In this document: positions 12,640 to 27,100 of the stretch, one piece after another
How the letters are laid out: every line of letters begins with the position of its first letter
How positions within the stretch are numbered: position 1 is the first letter of the stretch
Source of the DNA: Bicyclus anynana
Taxonomy: Eukaryota; Arthropoda; Insecta; Lepidoptera; Nymphalidae
Reading direction: 5' to 3'
DNA: 64,000 nucleotides
Assembly (NCBI RefSeq): GCF_947172395.1
Contig: NC_069084.1
Span: forward strand, 7,875,107 to 7,939,106
The notes under the pieces: generated by a model
Told to the model about the DNA's origin: nothing
The model's input: only the letters and a program-made list of their open reading frames with translations
Database searches by the model: none
Program-made: the position numbers and the translations under genes

Positions 12640-12960
12640 GTGTCGGGTTGTTTACCATTTGAGTTTTTTATGTCGCGTTATTTATTATGTTGTTGTTTTG
12701 ATTTGGCGAATTCCGTGGAATAAACAACAGACATGTAGGGGGGGGTATAAATTGGGTAGTTTACTTCGAAACGAAGTGGAGTGAACATCAAGTGTTACCA
12801 GCGATACAAGTGAACAATAGTGAATTCGGCTACGATTTTGGACTGCGAATTGCCTATGTTTGGAAGTGTGAATTGATACATGAATTAAGGAGTGGAATAA
12901 AGTCTCATAAAAGTCACCAGGTATTTAATTCCAAATCCTCGAACCCTAGTTCGTAATACT
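12640..12960 (+). mobile_element. Possible solo LTR or orphan promoter upstream of SP-A
   Basis: GGGGGGGTATAAATTGGGTAG (TATA-like) at about 12740 is followed ~170 bases later by GGAATAAAGTCTCATAAAAG (polyadenylation-like), the order seen in LTRs. No matching second LTR, primer site or internal coding is visible, and the ends are unclear. Confidence 0.3.
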
Positions 12961-14617
12961 ATGATGTGAATATTGCCAAATCGCAATATACGCTACTCTT
13001 CTTTAAGAAAAATAACAAAATTGTATGATGTTATCAAAATAATGTAAATGATTCAAAAACAACAACAAAAAAAGTTTGTCAAAGGAAAATTATATAAATT
13101 TGATCCAAATAAAGAAAATTTTTTAATAACAAGTAATGGTTTTAGGATTCCGTCGGAGTAAATTGCATGACCATGTGTCTAAAATAATTATATTCCCAAA
13201 GAAGAGCAGTGCGTTAATCTTTCTTGTAGAACCCTGCAAGATGAGTATGTCGACACACACTTGACCAATAATGATTATAATAAATTAGATATGGAATTTA
13301 ATTAAATGAATTAACTCATGAAAGACGTCTGTGATATAATTTATGTCGCTAATAGAATGCCGCCTGTATTTGATGAGGCTTTGATCTATAAATAATAATT
13401 ATTACAATAAATTCGAAAAGTAGATCAACCGTCTTTTTTTAGAGTTGTATAACATTATGACCTATTATGCTACGGTCAGGGTCTTCAGAAATGTTAATAG
13501 ATTCAATTTATATTGTAATCTTTGCAAAAACAAAAATTTTACATCATACCTATCATCTTGCTATATTTGCTTACAATATTTGTTTCTTATCACAACTATT
13601 GCTAAAAGAAATACTTAAAGTGCACATAAAACGTAATATTTATAGGTATGGACTATGAAGACAAAAAAAATACAAAAAAAAGTCTAAAACAGAAACGAAA
13701 ACTTTTTAATTTAAAAAACTATTATGAGAAACAATTTTCTGGTAGGTTTCTAAAGGTCCGTCACATTTATATTCATATCAAATTTCTTAATAAGCTTGCA
13801 TTAGGTATTTTGACTTTGAAATCTTTCATCTTCTGTTTATTAAAACCGTTACTGTTCTCTGGACATAGGTCGGATATCGATTACTTACACAATATTTAAA
13901 AAATCAAACAAATTTAAGATGAGGATCGTGGTCAATACAATTATTAAAGAATAAAACCTATAAAAATAAACAAGGCTGCACAAAATTATAAGAATGATGA
14001 GAAAGACAACACTAATAAAAAGCAAAAATTACATCGTACCTACCTAGCTATGTGTTATCTACTGATCGGTTGGAAAATGGTGCCAAACCAAATAGGTAGT
14101 GGCGTATCGTCTCACTTACCAATTATTAAGAAGCGAAATCACGGGATTTTACTAGTCCTAAATATTTAATAACAAAAAACAGGTATCACTTATGTTTGAG
14201 ATCCCATCTACCGAGATGTTATCAGTCGGGGTTGTTGAACTACGAACCTATCTCCGAAAAACACCTGCTGCCCAAATGCCTTTTTTTGTAGAGTTTTAAC
14301 AAAAATAATTTGCAACACGACCTATAGCTATTAAATATTTACAAGGGTTCCATGTCAACATTAAACAGTGCATTCTGTTTTTATTCAACTCATATAATTT
14401 ATCTTTATATGCCGTAAACTTATTACAGAGAACGCGCACTTTGAGAGTTTTATTTTTAGTAAGAACTAAAAAATAAAATAGACGTATTTTGAATTGAAAT
14501 ATAAATATGGAAAGACAATTGATTATCCATAGATTTTTTTAATTAATTCGAAACCATAAGTAGATGAAGCAATCTTTGAACAAATCAGGAAAGTTGACAA
14601 CTAAGTCTACACATACA

Positions 14618-14775
14618 CACACTTTGGCTGATTTCACACACGTAGAAAATTAAGAAAATTCTCAAGAATTCCTAGCGATGTTGTTCTTTCTCCATTTGTT
14701 TTCACGTGCTATTTAATTTCTTAAAATGCACCGGACCGGATTTGAAGCTACGTCCTCCGAATCGAAGGACCAAAT
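14618..14775 (-). mobile_element. SINE family 1 fragment, antisense, upstream of SP-A
   Basis: CTTTGGCTGATTTCACACACGT, then AATTAAGAAAATTCTCAAG, TTTAATTTCTTAAAATGCAC and the degraded head GATTTGAAGCTACGTCCTCCGAATC. It is an old, diverged copy. Confidence 0.55.
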
Positions 14776-15099
14776 TATATGCACTGGGCGATAACAGCTC
14801 AATTAAAGGCAGATACACTAGAAACGGTTAAAATACAATTTTAGACAGAATAAAAAAAATACATTCAAATACCACAGCTTTTCTCTGTACCTACCGAGAT
14901 CAACAGTGTTAAAAAAGTTGCATAATGTTAAAAATAAAAGTAAAATTAAATACGATCCACGCTTTAGTTTCGATAACCCCGCGGATCCTTAATAATATCA
15001 AGTTCCAAATCAATGTCCCTTTTAATCGTGTTCAAGTATTTTATTCTTACGACCAAGACATACACCGAACAAATCGATCGACTATTTTTTTTCGAGCAA

Positions 15100-15107
15100 T
15101 ATAAAAA
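15100..15107 (+). promoter_or_regulatory. Putative TATA box of SP-A
   Basis: TATAAAAA lies 71 bases before the SP-A start codon, which suits a start site near 15125-15135 and a leader of about 40 bases. This rests on position and sequence only. Confidence 0.45.
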
Positions 15108-15170
15108 CTGAATAGCTATGTATGCTAAGAGCTAGTCTAAGAAAACGTTCCGTCACGTACGGACGAGAAA

Positions 15171-18100
15171 ATGACACCTGTTGCGAGCCACCTGATTGTT
15201 ATAGTTCTGTTCTCGGGTCTCTGTGCCGTATTCGGAGGTAAGTGAACCATTTTATATTGGTAAATTAATAGGTTAGCATAGATTTCCACACCAAAAAAAA
15301 AAAAAACAAATATTGTAAAATATTTGTTGTTTTTTTTTTGGTTTAGTTTTCGAGCGTTTCGTTCCTTCTTCAAGTGCTTCTAAGACGAAAGTATGCAGTC
15401 AGCTCTTTGTCTCCATCCTTTGGCAAAATAATTGTGTGGCACTCGTGATTCCGGTCCACACTCAGTTTCTTAGCTCGCTTTAATTTAATGCTTGGAATAT
15501 TTTTTTTGTATGGTTAAAAGTTGTCCAAAGATCAAATGCTGCCTACATACGCAGGCAAGAATTTGAAGGTCTGTGGTAGGTTACGTCCAAGTTTAAAAAT
15601 ATGTTATCTTATACTACAAATGATCAACAGAGTTTCCATTAACCCATGTAAAAATCTATACGCTAAAATACACTAAAATCGGATACCCTGTGAAACCAGA
15701 CCGGCTTAGATTAGGTTAAGTTGGCTAGTCTATAAAGCTACATATGCTTAGTTCAAGCAAAAGAAATTAATGCCTTGTTGATGTTTCTTCATAGTATAGA
15801 ACCGGGACCACCAAGTTTATGCATAGGTACTATGTTGTTGCAGGACCTCTTATCGCTCCTTCGTATTATAAACCACTTAAGACGACATTCAAAACAATTG
15901 CCATTAGATGAGAAACCGGTTACTCGATGCGGTCATCGTCAGGTCAATTTATTGACAGCGCAGCCATTGCTCGATTGTTATTGTAATTAAGTCAACACCA
16001 ATTACAATAAATAATACATGAGTAATCTCTTTAAAACATAAATATGCATACACGTCCCCAGGTAACAGGATAATGTGATTTGGTAAACGTCAGCATAGAA
16101 TATATTTTTTCTATAAATATTTAATTAATTATAATAACACATAATTGTTATCTTTATGCGCGACCCTTATGCGTACTACACACCTACAGTTTGAACTGTA
16201 CAGACGAACTGTTCAGTTAAATCGTCCATGTGTAGTGGTCCGTCAGTTTTAACTGTAGGTACAGTTTTTTCGAATTAATAAAACTGTACAATTAAACTGA
16301 AGATCTGTAGCCCGGGTTAGTAAGAAATAAAAATAGTCTAACGATATGAGAACCTGAATAATAAACCTAAACCTGAATATATATATATATATATATAAAT
16401 GAATTGCTGTTCGTTAGTCTCGCTAAAATTCGAGAACGGCTGATCGAATTTATCATATCTTGGTCTTGAAATGTTCGTGGAGATATAGGGAAGATTTAAA
16501 AGATGAGAAAAATTAGAATAATTGCCGGGAAAACCATAAAACAACCCTTTTCTATTTCCCATACAAACGTTTAAGAGTCAAGGAGTAGGGTAGGCGTAGA
16601 GTAGTGTAGAGTAGGGATATAAATATAGGGTAATACGTGTAAGGCGTAGCAAAATAAATGATTTGAAACAACTGCCATTTTTTGATACGACATTACAACA
16701 TAGCTGCATGAGTATATGCGAAGAGTGATGACTAGCTGGGACTAATCCAACCAGATCTATCCGAATCCAGCTTATTGCCATATATTAATAGTCTACGCTT
16801 CTGAGTTTAAATTATACTTCTATGTACTTATGTTACAGATACATGTGGACGATCTGATAGTCTTCCTGATCCAACAACAGAGTGCTGTGGACTGGATCAA
16901 GCCGATGACCATAGAGAAATAAGTAAGTACAAGTACTATACACGTGAATCCCGTTTGTTTTACTTAATCAGGACTCAGGGCTAAGTAGCAAGTATTTAAC
17001 CTGACCTGACTAACGGGCGTTTTCAATAACTTACACAAGATTACGGATAGATAGCTATCCTCGATTATCAGTAACAGTCAAACTAACTTTACATAGTAAA
17101 ACTATCTCTCAGTAGGTTATCGAAAAGCAGATAAGAACAGAAAGATAGATTTTCTTAAATTTAGTGAGCGAAATGGCGGATAGATAGGTTATTGAAAACG
17201 GCCAGTAAAACTCAACTTTGCTATAGATGTGCTTACTAACTTAAGAAAAAAAAACATTATTTTTATTTTAAGCTTTTTAGTAGTTCTTTTTTAGCTCATA
17301 TTAGGCCTATTTACTATGAACAACATTAAAACGATCAGTTACTTTTCAGCAACCAGATAGAAAACATAGGAAACGACCATCCTAATTCTTACCATCTTCT
17401 ATGTACTAAAATAATTATAATCACATAGAAAATGGGAAGAATTTCCTATTTGGAACTAATTGAAATAATGTTTGGTTTAAATTTAACAATAAATTGATTA
17501 ATTTACAGAAAAATCATTGAACATTTCTTTTTTCATTATTATTTTAAAGATTTAAAATAATGACATTATGGTAGTTAAATTATTAAAACCGTGGTTTCAG
17601 GCGGGAATGCGGCGTTGAATCAGTTCCCTTGGCTAGCGCTCATAGAGCACAATGCCGGCAGGATCACATGTACGGGAGTTTTAATAAGCTCTCAATACGT
17701 GCTCACTGCTGCCCAATGTCTGTATCACGCCCCGTAAGTATATTTTATTTGTAGGTAAAAAAACGTTTTAAATAACGGTTTCTATAATTAAATCAAAATT
17801 TTATATAGTGGTGAGGTGATAGTCAAGGTGCGTTTGTTGCTCTTACCCAAAAGCAATCGTTATCGACAGTTATTGTATTAGAAATTTGTAACATTGTTGG
17901 GGTCTTCTTCTTCTCTCTTCTTTTCTTCTGGGCCTTTTCCGCACTTGGCCACTAGGGGTTGGCCGTTGTGCGTTGGTCCCCGCTGGTGTCACTCCAGCCA
18001 GCCGAGCTCGCTCCAGTTTGTTTTTTTGTTGAGGGTAATACTGGTATATAGTAGGTAGTATATCCAGGGATTACTAGATATCGGTCTGATTTGTAAAAGT

Positions 18101-21100
18101 TTTTCACCACAATAGAAAGCCACGTTATATGTGAGTGTCATCGGCAATATTTTATCCCCATATACCCACGGGAACGGGAACTACAAGGGTGCAACCGCAG
18201 GGCGCCTGCTTGCATTGAATAACCTAATAGCCGTGATGGCCCAATAGACATGACATCTGCGTTAGATTCGGAAGGCGCAGTTCGAATCCGGTCCACCTAT
18301 TGCACCGCAAACTTTTCAGTTATTTGCATTTCAAGAAATGAAATATCACATGTGTAACATTTCATTTCTTAATTACACATTAAAAGAAAAACATCGTGAG
18401 AAAACCTGCATACCTATCTGAGAATTTTCTTAACTCTTCCCCCCGCGCGGCGTTCGAGTGCACACGCGTTACGCGTGCATTCTTTAACAAACATCAAGAT
18501 AAGTGTACCTATTCGTAATGTTCTAAATACTTTGTAGCAGGGAGACTAGTTTTGTTCCAAAAAATGTTCCCCGTGTAGTTGAATACCACTAATTCATTAC
18601 ATTTGCACATTATTTGTTCTCGTCGTGACTGTGCGTGCCAATTGAAAGTGAAGTTTTTTAAAAACGAAGTTTTACATTAATATGGATCCCAGTTCCGCCA
18701 CACACATCGACTGCAGTGGCGCGTCACTGCAACACTTCGATTCGGAACCCATTTTAAATAAGAGCACGGGACTGGACCGTACCATTGTACGTAACAAAAG
18801 AAAGTTCGAAGGTAAGGATGAAAGTGTCTCCCGCGGAATGTTGGCGGAGATGCGAATAATGTTCTCATCTTTCACCGCTGAACAAGATAAGAAATTGGCT
18901 TCGATACAGGATGCTATAAATTCAATCAAAAATCAAAACTCCGAACTATTTAAAACCATAGAATACCTATCAAGTGGGTATGACGATATGAAATCATTAT
19001 TAACTAAGTATGAGTTGGAAAGAAAAGAACACATATCCCGCATCGATATCTTAGAAACCAAATTAGAAGCATTTGAAAAAAAGTCATTAAATTCGACAAT
19101 TGAAATTAGAAACATCCCACAGTTGAAACAGAAAGAGACTCGATATGATTTACAAAATATGGTCATAGAACTATCCAGTTCTTTGTCTGTAAAAATTGAC
19201 AATCGCGATATAAAGAACATCTATAGACCGAAGACCCTTTCTGGTGGACTGAAACCTATTATGGTGGAATTCAGTACTGTGTCTACGAAAGACGAAGTCA
19301 TTGAAAACTATAAAAAAATTAATAAACAAAAAACCGGTGATAAACTTAACACAAAAAACTTAAATTTTGAGGGACCTCCTCGTCGGATATATATTTCGGA
19401 AGGTCTCACTCGCAAGACGAAAAAAATTTACTATCTATCACGTGACTATGCAAAAACTCATAACTATCTATTTTGTTGGACGGCGCATGGAAATGTATTC
19501 CTCCGAAAAAAAGAAGGCTCTCCGCAAATCAAAGTAGAATGTCAGGAGGACCTCAATAGACTAGTGGTGACCTGATGCCTGTTATATAAGAAACCTGGTT
19601 GTACTTTGGCACTGTAATATTGTACCTACTCATTAAGTTCTGTTGTAATTGAATTGTACTAATTATTCGATACTTAATCACATAATAAAAATTTTAATAA
19701 AAAAAATACAACCGACTTCAAAACCTAAAAACGTACCCACTAAACTAAAAAGCGAAAAATAACATCATAATATGTTCTACCTGCTGATCAGTATGAAGGC
19801 GGTGCTAAGCCGGTGATGTATTAATTCAAGCCATGTGAGCATATCTTATAGATTTAGATTTTGCAGACAATGTTGTTTCATGTGGTCCTGTCAGAAATGG
19901 CTTAAATTAAGACAACACCGGCTAAGCACCGACTTCATACTGATCAGCAGGTAGAACATATTATGATGTTATTTTTCGCTTTTTAGTTTAGTGGGTACGT
20001 TTTTAGGTTTTGAAGTCGGTTGTATTTTTTTTATTAAAATTTTTATTATTTTTAAATTTTTAGTGTAAAATTTCATCTCAAACGAATACATCAGACCCCT
20101 AGTGACAGTCACAACCCATCTTGGTACAAAATTCTCAGCAATACAAATTAATCAAGCCCAAGCACAAGGTAGCTACCGTAAACCGTCAAGGGGTTCCCTT
20201 CATTGACTTTGGTCTTCATCATCAGACCCCTAATAACAGACACAAGTCATCTAGGTAGAAAGTTCTCAGCAATACGAATTAATCAAGGCCAAACACAAGG
20301 TAGTTACTGTTAACTGTTAAGGAGTTCCCTTAATTGTCCTTGGTCTTCATCACCAAACCCCTAAATGACAGTCACAACCTATTTATGTGGAAAGTTCTCA
20401 TTAAGACAAATTAATCAAGCCCAAACACAAGGTAACTGCTGTAAATCGCCAAGGAGTTCCCTCGTCTGTTTTATGACTCCATCATCAGATCGATTTTAAA
20501 CCTTCATAATTTTGTATTTCTTAAAGGCACTAAATGGAAAAGTTCACGAACACACTAGACACCCATATAATTTTCGAAAGTTCTCCTCAATTTCTCCAGG
20601 ATTCCATCATCAGATCTTGTCATGATGGCAATGGGACCAAATGGGGACTATACCGTTTCAAACAAAAAAAGAATTTTTGAAATCGGTCCACGCGTCTTTG
20701 AGTAATCGGTGTACATACATAAAAAAAAAAAAAAAAAAAATACCGACCGAATTGAGAACCTCCTCCTTTTTGAAGTCGGTTAAAAATGGAAAATTATTCA
20801 ATACGTAGGTACTTACTTTTGCTCACCACAACTAAATCGAGTTAGGTATATGTCATTTTGGTTACGGTATTTTAATTATTATTTATTATTATTATTACAG
20901 CTTTTCAAACTCATTTGATAATTATGAAAAGTTGTTTTGATTTCAACTGCTTTCTACCACAGTTAAAAACATTGCTCCTACTATTTGTCATTTAAAAAAC
21001 ATTTTTAATATATAAACTATAGTGTGTGCTATTCATGTTAATTTTCGTTATAGAACATAGGTAGGTACGTATATAACATTTGGGTTCGAGCCCTTTCGGG

Positions 21101-24100
21101 CTTGGTCTGACGTTTGTATTCACGATATTTTTTTGGCCGTGTTTTTATAATTACCTAACTAATAATGCTAATGGACTCATCTCATAGCTTCCAGGCCACG
21201 TGTTTCATAGCTTTCTCTCAGTTTGCTAGTCACTATAGTTTATAATATTGAAATAATCACTAGGTATAAATGGTCTTAATACTGACAAAAATATTATTTG
21301 TTATCACATGCCTCTGACTTATTTAGTACCTACCTATATATTTAAGATTTTAGAGGTTTTGTTTTTGTATTACTTTTATTGTGTATTTATGTTGGATAAG
21401 TTAAAACAAGAATTATTATTCATTTAACTAAATAGGTATTTAGCTAAGCAGCATACAATATGCAATTCAATGTAAGATTACTTGAACAATTGATTAAAGA
21501 TACAAAAAAAAAAAAATCGGTACTGTTTATCCTATCATAAATATATATATATATATATATTTATTTTAATCTTAAATAGACAACTCCCATACTTGTATAC
21601 TAGAGGTAGACTGTCAGTTAACGGATGGCATGTTGAAAATATGTGCGGTTTATAATTATATTATACCATATCTAACTGTAAATATAATACTTACTCGTAT
21701 TTTATCTAACACGCCTTACCTGGTTACAACAGGTTTTATTGTTTATGTTTTTCATCAAATTGTTTTAATTGTTATTTTTCTTCATGAATTGTAGAACGAC
21801 TAGTATCCTTGTTTACACTTAAGATAAAACATTAAGATTTTTTTACAAAATTACTCTGTTTTTGTAAACTTCTTAAACTTTATTGTATTTAATTATAAGA
21901 CTATTATAATTAACACACATACCTCATGTACACATCAACTCACATCACTAATTGTTACTCATTCATATCCTACATATCTACTCTCATTTACATATACACC
22001 TTTTCGGGTCCTAATCTTTCTACACCATAATATTATAACAAAAAAAATCCGGATACAGAATATCTTGCCTCACGGTACAATACACATTATAATTTTGAAA
22101 ATCTATATATTTTATTGCCTTGACTCCATTTTGCCAACCATGACAATTTCATGCTTCCAAAGCTGTCCAACCAAAAGACTCCAATATTATTTCATTAACT
22201 CTGACGATGGATAGTTGGCTTAAGATTAACAATGATCTCCAATTATTAGGCAATACAAATTCCTATCAGTGCGAAACCGAAAAAAGTCAGGATCTCATTT
22301 TTAAACGCAAAAATAATGTTAATATGCTTCATATGAATATTTGCAGTATAAATTGCAATTTTGACGGATTTATGGTTTTGTTAAAGCGCCTTAATATCGA
22401 CTTAGATATTATAGCACTAACGGAGTGTTGGCTCCAATATATTGATCAAATCCCTATAATATCTGGCTACATATCTTACTGCTCTAAAAACATCATAAAT
22501 CGAAATGACGGTGTAATATTATACATTAAAAAAGAGTTGCAGCACACCATTCTATATCCTGATCTTCTCGACGCTAGCTCCATTATTTGTTCTTTGGAAA
22601 ATAATAAACTGTACTTAATAGCAATATATCGGTCTCCGTCTTTTAAACAAATTGATAGATTCTGTGACAGCCTAGACACCATTTTAAACTCGCGGAATCA
22701 ATATAAATCCACTGTAATACTGGGCGATATCAATTTAAATATTTCGCCAGAAAATTTAGACAGTCGCTCACAAGACTATCTAAATTTCTTATATTCACAT
22801 GGTCTCTTATCTACTCATTTCTTTCCTACACATGATAAAAACTGCATTGACCATGTATTTGTAAAAAGTGTGCACAAATCTGTAACATTGGTTTTAAATC
22901 CATCGGTTACTGATCACTCTCCTGTAATATTTTCAACCGATATGACTACTCAAAAACAATCTCTATTAAACTTTAGCACTAACACAAACTACGCAGCCGT
23001 TGATAAAGACATAGCAGCGACTGATTTTTCTGAGGTCCTTGCTGCTACGAATGCAAATACTGCTACTCTACTACTAGTGAATTCTTTGATCACAATCATT
23101 AAGGCTAATACAAAGTCAATTAAAGTTTCACGTAAAAGAATAATACTAAAACCCTGGATCACCCCGGGACTTTTACGATGCATTAGAAATCGTGACCGCC
23201 TACATAAAAAACTCAAATCTGCACCACATAATGCAATACTTAAAATAACATATAATCGATATAGGAATTTTTGCAATAATATATTAAAAAAAGTAAAGAT
23301 TAACTATGAAAAAATGGAATTTGATAAAGCGAAGAATAACATGAAAGCTACTTGGGAAGTCATAAAAAAGGTCGCCAACATCAGTTTGAAAACTCCTACT
23401 GCAACGGAACTACTTACTTTGGATCAAGACCCCAATAAATCACTAAACCTTGTTAACGAGCATTTTGCAGGAGTTGGTAGCCACCTTGCCTCATATATTT
23501 ACCAAAAAACAAATTATACTAAATATCACCGGCCTCCACAAGCTGGACCTTTAAATTCCTTTGGACTAATTCCTGTTGATGAAAAGGAAATAGAAAATAT
23601 TATAAACAGTCTTAAGAATAATGTTTCGGTTGGTTGGGATGGTATGCCTGTTAGAGTAATCAAAGCAAATGTATCAATAATAGCTCCTCTAATGACTCAT
23701 ATTTGCAACCTATCTTTCTCCTCTGGTACCTTCCCTAAGGTTTTCAAAAAAGCTTTAATAATTCCGATCCACAAGGGCGGAGATAGAGACTGTGTCAATA
23801 ATTATAGACCTATATCAATACTACCAGCTTTATCTAAAATTATGGAAAGTGCTCTAAATAGAAGATTAGTAATGTATTTGGAATCCAAAAACCTCTTGGC
23901 TCCCAATCAATTTGGTTTCAGGAAAGGAACGTCTACAGAAGACGCCGTCCTTCAACTAACTGAAACTATCACAAAAGCTATAGATAACAAACTAAAATGC
24001 ATAGGGGTATTTTTAGACTTATCCAAAGCATTTGACACGGTCTCGATCCCTATTCTTGTGGATAAATTGGACTCTCTCGGTATCAGGGGCATTGCATTAC

Positions 24101-27100
24101 AAATTTTTACCGATTACTTGACTAACCGCACTCAACAAGTTAAGATAAGTAACCACCTCAGTGATGAAGTTAACCTGACCTTTGGTGTACCACAGGGCAG
24201 CATCCTAGGCCCTACCCTGTTTCTTATCTACATGAACAATCTATGTCTTTTACCCATTTCGAAAGGTAAAATTGTGTCATATGCTGACGACACAGTCCTA
24301 TTGTTAACGGGTGATACCTGGGAGGATGCCTTGACGAACACAGAAAAGGCCCTACGACAGGTGTCTAATTGGCTGTCGACAAATGTCTTAAGTTTAAATA
24401 CTGGGAAAACTAAATTTCTAGCGTTCCATACTTCTTCTCGTACACTACCTCAATCTCAAAATTTAAATATCAAAATTCATAGCTGTAAGAATCCAATTGA
24501 AAATCCCAGTTCTTGTTCCTGCCCAGCTGTCGAATATGTTCATGACATAAAATACCTAGGTGTACAGATTGATAGTACTTTATCTTGGAACTTACACATT
24601 TGTAACATTACTGCAAAAGCTAGAAAACTGATCCATATTTTCCGTAAGCTGAGAACTTCTGCTGACAAATCTACACTTTTAACCGTTTACTATGCTCTTG
24701 CGCAATCCATACTTGGTTACTGTATCACTGTTTGGGGGGGTAGCTCTAAGACATCTATGTTGCGTATCGAGAGAACCCAAAGGGCCATCTTAAAAGTCAT
24801 GACTCACAAGCCCTACAGATATTCTACTCAAGAGTTATACAAGGATTGTAATGTGCTTACAGTTCGTCAACTTTATATTCTTCAGACTGTTTTACGAAAA
24901 CACTCAACACTAGCTTTTCATAATAATCTAAACAAAAGAAGATTTGACATAGTATGTCACGCTACCAAACACAGAACACAAGTTGCTCGGAGGCATTTCT
25001 ATATTTCTAGCTCCAGAATTTATAACAAGTTAAACAGAATCATTAACATCTATCCTCTTACCATCAAACAGTGTAAAACTTGTTTAACAAAATGGTTGCA
25101 GACCCGCTCTTATGAGCAAACAGAAGAATTACTCCAAATTCTAAGATAATCTGAATCGCTTTATCAAACCATCTACATAATATATAGGACTATAGATATA
25201 TCAAGAGGCTGACTGCTAGCATCATCATTGTAGTGTATAGTTATGTAAATGTAAAATCATAAATCACATACACACACCCGCAAACACACATACACACACA
25301 CACACAATCACACACACACATAATCACACACACATAATTACACACACACACACACAATTGCACACACACAAATACTAACGTACAAGGGCATAATTTTATG
25401 ATAATATTTATAGGATTGGATTGTATATATAGTAGGGAAGTTCCAGCTTTCTGAGATACAGTTTCTAACTAGTTCAGATAGCTGGGGCAACTCACAAAAA
25501 TTTGGTAGTAATATTTAATATTTTTCTATTTGTATTTATGTGTCATGTTTTCCTTTTTTGTGTTTTGCCAAATAAAATTTTTCTTCTTCTTCTTCTTCTA
25601 ATTTTTTTTTTCTCTACGGGTGTACACTGTACAGTCTGCCAATCCGCATTGGGCTAGTGTGGTATTGGCCTGACCTCTCTCATTCTGAAAAGAAACTCGT
25701 GTTCAACATAAGTTAGCCGAATATGGGTTGATGATGAATAACGTAATAATGACGTGTTTCAGGAAAAATGTTCGCCTGGGTGAATTTAACAAAACGCACT
25801 CGGGCCCGGATTGCCTCAACGTCGACGGCAAGAAGGTTTGCAACAATGGCGCCATCACCATCCCCATACGATCTGTCACAGCGCATTCAGAGTTCACAAG
25901 GCCAAATTTCCACGGGCATGACATTGCTATCATTAAACTCGCTGAAAGGGTACCTTTTAATGGTAAACGAAATTGATATTATTATCAAAACTTCAAATTG
26001 GAGTTTGGAAGTTGGTGGCGTAACACACCCGTGCCTCGAAGAGCACGTTAAGCTGTTATAATTAACATCTGATAGTCGTTGTTAAGTAATTTTACATTAT
26101 CACGTAATAAACTAAGCCCACTAAACCACACTGTAAAAGCGGTGGTCAAAGCTCCATATACTTCTATAAGTAAGAGTAAATTGATGATCAAACCTTCGAA
26201 CAGATTCCAATATAGATTTTTCAAAACTAGATACTGCTAATACTAAAGGGTCATGATACTGGGCCGAGCAAATTGATCTCAAATACATGTCGACAATACA
26301 AAGTTGTATAATCGAAAGTAAGACTAGTTAAAAATATATATATTTCTGTCTGTAGTATGTATATCAGTATCAAAAATCGATCAAAGTAATATAATGAGGT
26401 CTTGCTAATGAAGTAATTTGCTTACCAAACAACTCTTCTTTCATCTATTCCAATATTTTGTCGAGTTCAATTGGTTTCAATAAGGTGAATAACACATTCA
26501 ATTGAGCAGCGACCTCTTTCATATTGATTTTCTGAGAGATTTGGTTGAAGTTTACAGAATGGGGTGACTACAAATCTAAATAACTACGCAGGCCACTTCT
26601 AACAGTTTTTTTTCGTTTGTTGAAAGGGAACGCGAATATAATAGTCATAATGAATATTTCAGAATTCATTCGCCCAATCTGCCTCCCAACATCGGACATA
26701 ACAGTGTCACCACCTAAGGGATTGCGACTGATCAACGCTGGCTGGGGCAGTGGTCCCAGCAGCACTCAAGAGGACGATGTCGTCAAACATTACGTAGAAC
26801 TGCCTTATGTGCCCTTGAAGGTAGAGTGCTTACTTTCTTAAAAATAATAATTTATTATCAGTACTCTGTCAGCCATATTTATAAACGTGGATTAAGTTTG
26901 AAACCTCAAATTTCTTCAAAGTAAAGTAGACCTAATTTGTAATACTACTGCTTAAAGTTCACTTAGAAGAAATTTGAGGTTTAATCCACGTGATGATTAT
27001 TTAACGAAAAAAAATTAATTTAAAAAAAAACGTATAAAATGTCAATGTTATTTAATGCCTCGCTGTGGATTTGGATGGAGCCATGGATTTTTCAAGTGGC

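Larger units (their letters stand above)
12425..15099. other. No gene seen: between the first mim exon found and SP-A
   Basis: AT-rich; probably a mim intron or intergenic DNA. Apart from the possible LTR (12.64-12.96 kb), a SINE scrap (14.6 kb) and a hairpin element fragment near 14030-14100, I see nothing. Short open frames at 13467-13899 have A/T-biased codons and no family resemblance. Confidence 0.6.
18438..25599 (+). mobile_element. CR1/Jockey-type LINE with two ORFs, inserted in SP-A intron 3
   Basis: The element contains ORF1 (18682-19575) and ORF2 (22207-25149). It has a 5' GC-rich leader and a 3' UTR with a CA microsatellite, ending AATAAAATTT(CTT)n. It splits a SINE: the SINE 5' half ends at about 18437 and its 3' half resumes at about 25600, with an approximate 15-base target duplication (AATTTTCTTAACTCT against AATTTTTTTTTTCTCT). 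A 1.1 kb hairpin element (19686-20788) has inserted between the ORFs. Even without it the spacer is about 1.5 kb, unusually long. The element lies in the same orientation as the host gene. Confidence 0.85.

Noticed and set aside
25768..26061. 97-codon open frame overlapping SP-A exon 4
   Set aside because: Out of frame with the protease exon; runs past the donor into the intron.
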